Source: Ignavibacteriaceae bacterium (lineage in GTDB: Bacteria > Bacteroidota > Ignavibacteria > Ignavibacteriales > Ignavibacteriaceae). From it: DNA of 6,321 bases. The notes below the pieces were generated by a model. That model did no database searches, was not told the origin of the DNA, and saw only the letters and a program-made list of their open reading frames with translations. Positions 6,233 through 6,321 of the stretch are shown piece by piece (positions within the stretch are counted from its first letter, which is position 1; each line of letters begins with the position of its first letter). Made by a program: the position numbers and the translations under genes. The stretch is taken from positions 1-6,321 of the forward strand of contig JARLHB010000111.1 of the NCBI GenBank assembly GCA_031292465.1, read 5' to 3'.

Positions 6233-6321
6233 TCATAATATTTTGCTCATATAATTATAAAATGTATCCCAATCAGAACCTGAAAGGCTGTGCACATTAC
6301 TATTGAATCCTGCATCGCCTA
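6233..6321 (-). CDS. C-terminal end of an unidentified upstream gene (partial)
   Basis: Reading in from the right edge, one minus-strand frame stays open for 28 codons and ends in TGA at 6235-6233. The residues (GDAGFNSNVHSLSGSDWD, then TFYNYMSKIL) have a soluble, protein-like make-up with no cofactor motif. The start lies outside the window. It is on the same strand as sco, separated only by the hairpin element, so it may be the preceding gene of the same operon. A copper or cytochrome protein would suit the context, but nothing visible proves this. Another minus frame is also open over part of this stretch, but it begins after a stop at the very edge and its composition is less protein-like. 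Confidence 0.5.
   Translation of the reverse strand, partial: GDAGFNSNVHSLSGSDWDTFYNYMSKIL

Overview
This window is a compact minus-strand operon for an aa3-type (heme-copper, A-family) cytochrome c oxidase and its assembly factors. All supported genes lie on the minus strand, so transcription runs from high to low coordinates. In that order they are: the last 28 codons of an unidentified gene (6321-6233), a SCO copper chaperone (6136-5339), subunit I ctaD (5232-3571), subunit III ctaE (3574-2954), small subunit IV ctaF (2944-2645), subunit II ctaC (2639-1983), heme O synthase ctaB (1981-1070), and the first 349 codons of a polytopic membrane protein that runs off the window (1048-1).

The DNA is AT-rich, roughly 40% GC by eye. 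The proteins have the style of the Bacteroidota/Ignavibacteriota/Chlorobiota group: a SCO protein with an extra C-terminal membrane anchor, a three-helix subunit IV, and a subunit I with the A2-type YSHP signature. That placement is inference. The host is probably a Gram-negative aerobe or facultative aerobe.

From ctaD onward the genes are tightly packed. ctaD/ctaE overlap by 4 nt, the ctaF and ctaC Shine-Dalgarno sequences overlap the preceding stop codons, one base separates ctaC from ctaB, and 21 nt separate ctaB from the last gene. Translational coupling is likely. The products fit one job: ctaB makes heme O (the heme A precursor), SCO delivers copper to the CuA site of CtaC, and CtaD/C/E/F form the proton-pumping oxidase. 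Heme A synthase (ctaA) and the quinol:cytochrome c reductase are not in the window.

The only sizeable non-coding DNA flanks sco. Both gaps (5233-5338 and 6137-6232) are mostly filled by large imperfect hairpins whose arms are tandem 8-10 nt units of the form CTTNGTGN. These two elements and the incomplete 8-helix membrane protein at the left edge are the least ordinary parts of the window. I see no tRNA, rRNA, CRISPR, phage or transposase gene, and no convincing promoter. The operon promoter presumably lies upstream, beyond 6321.
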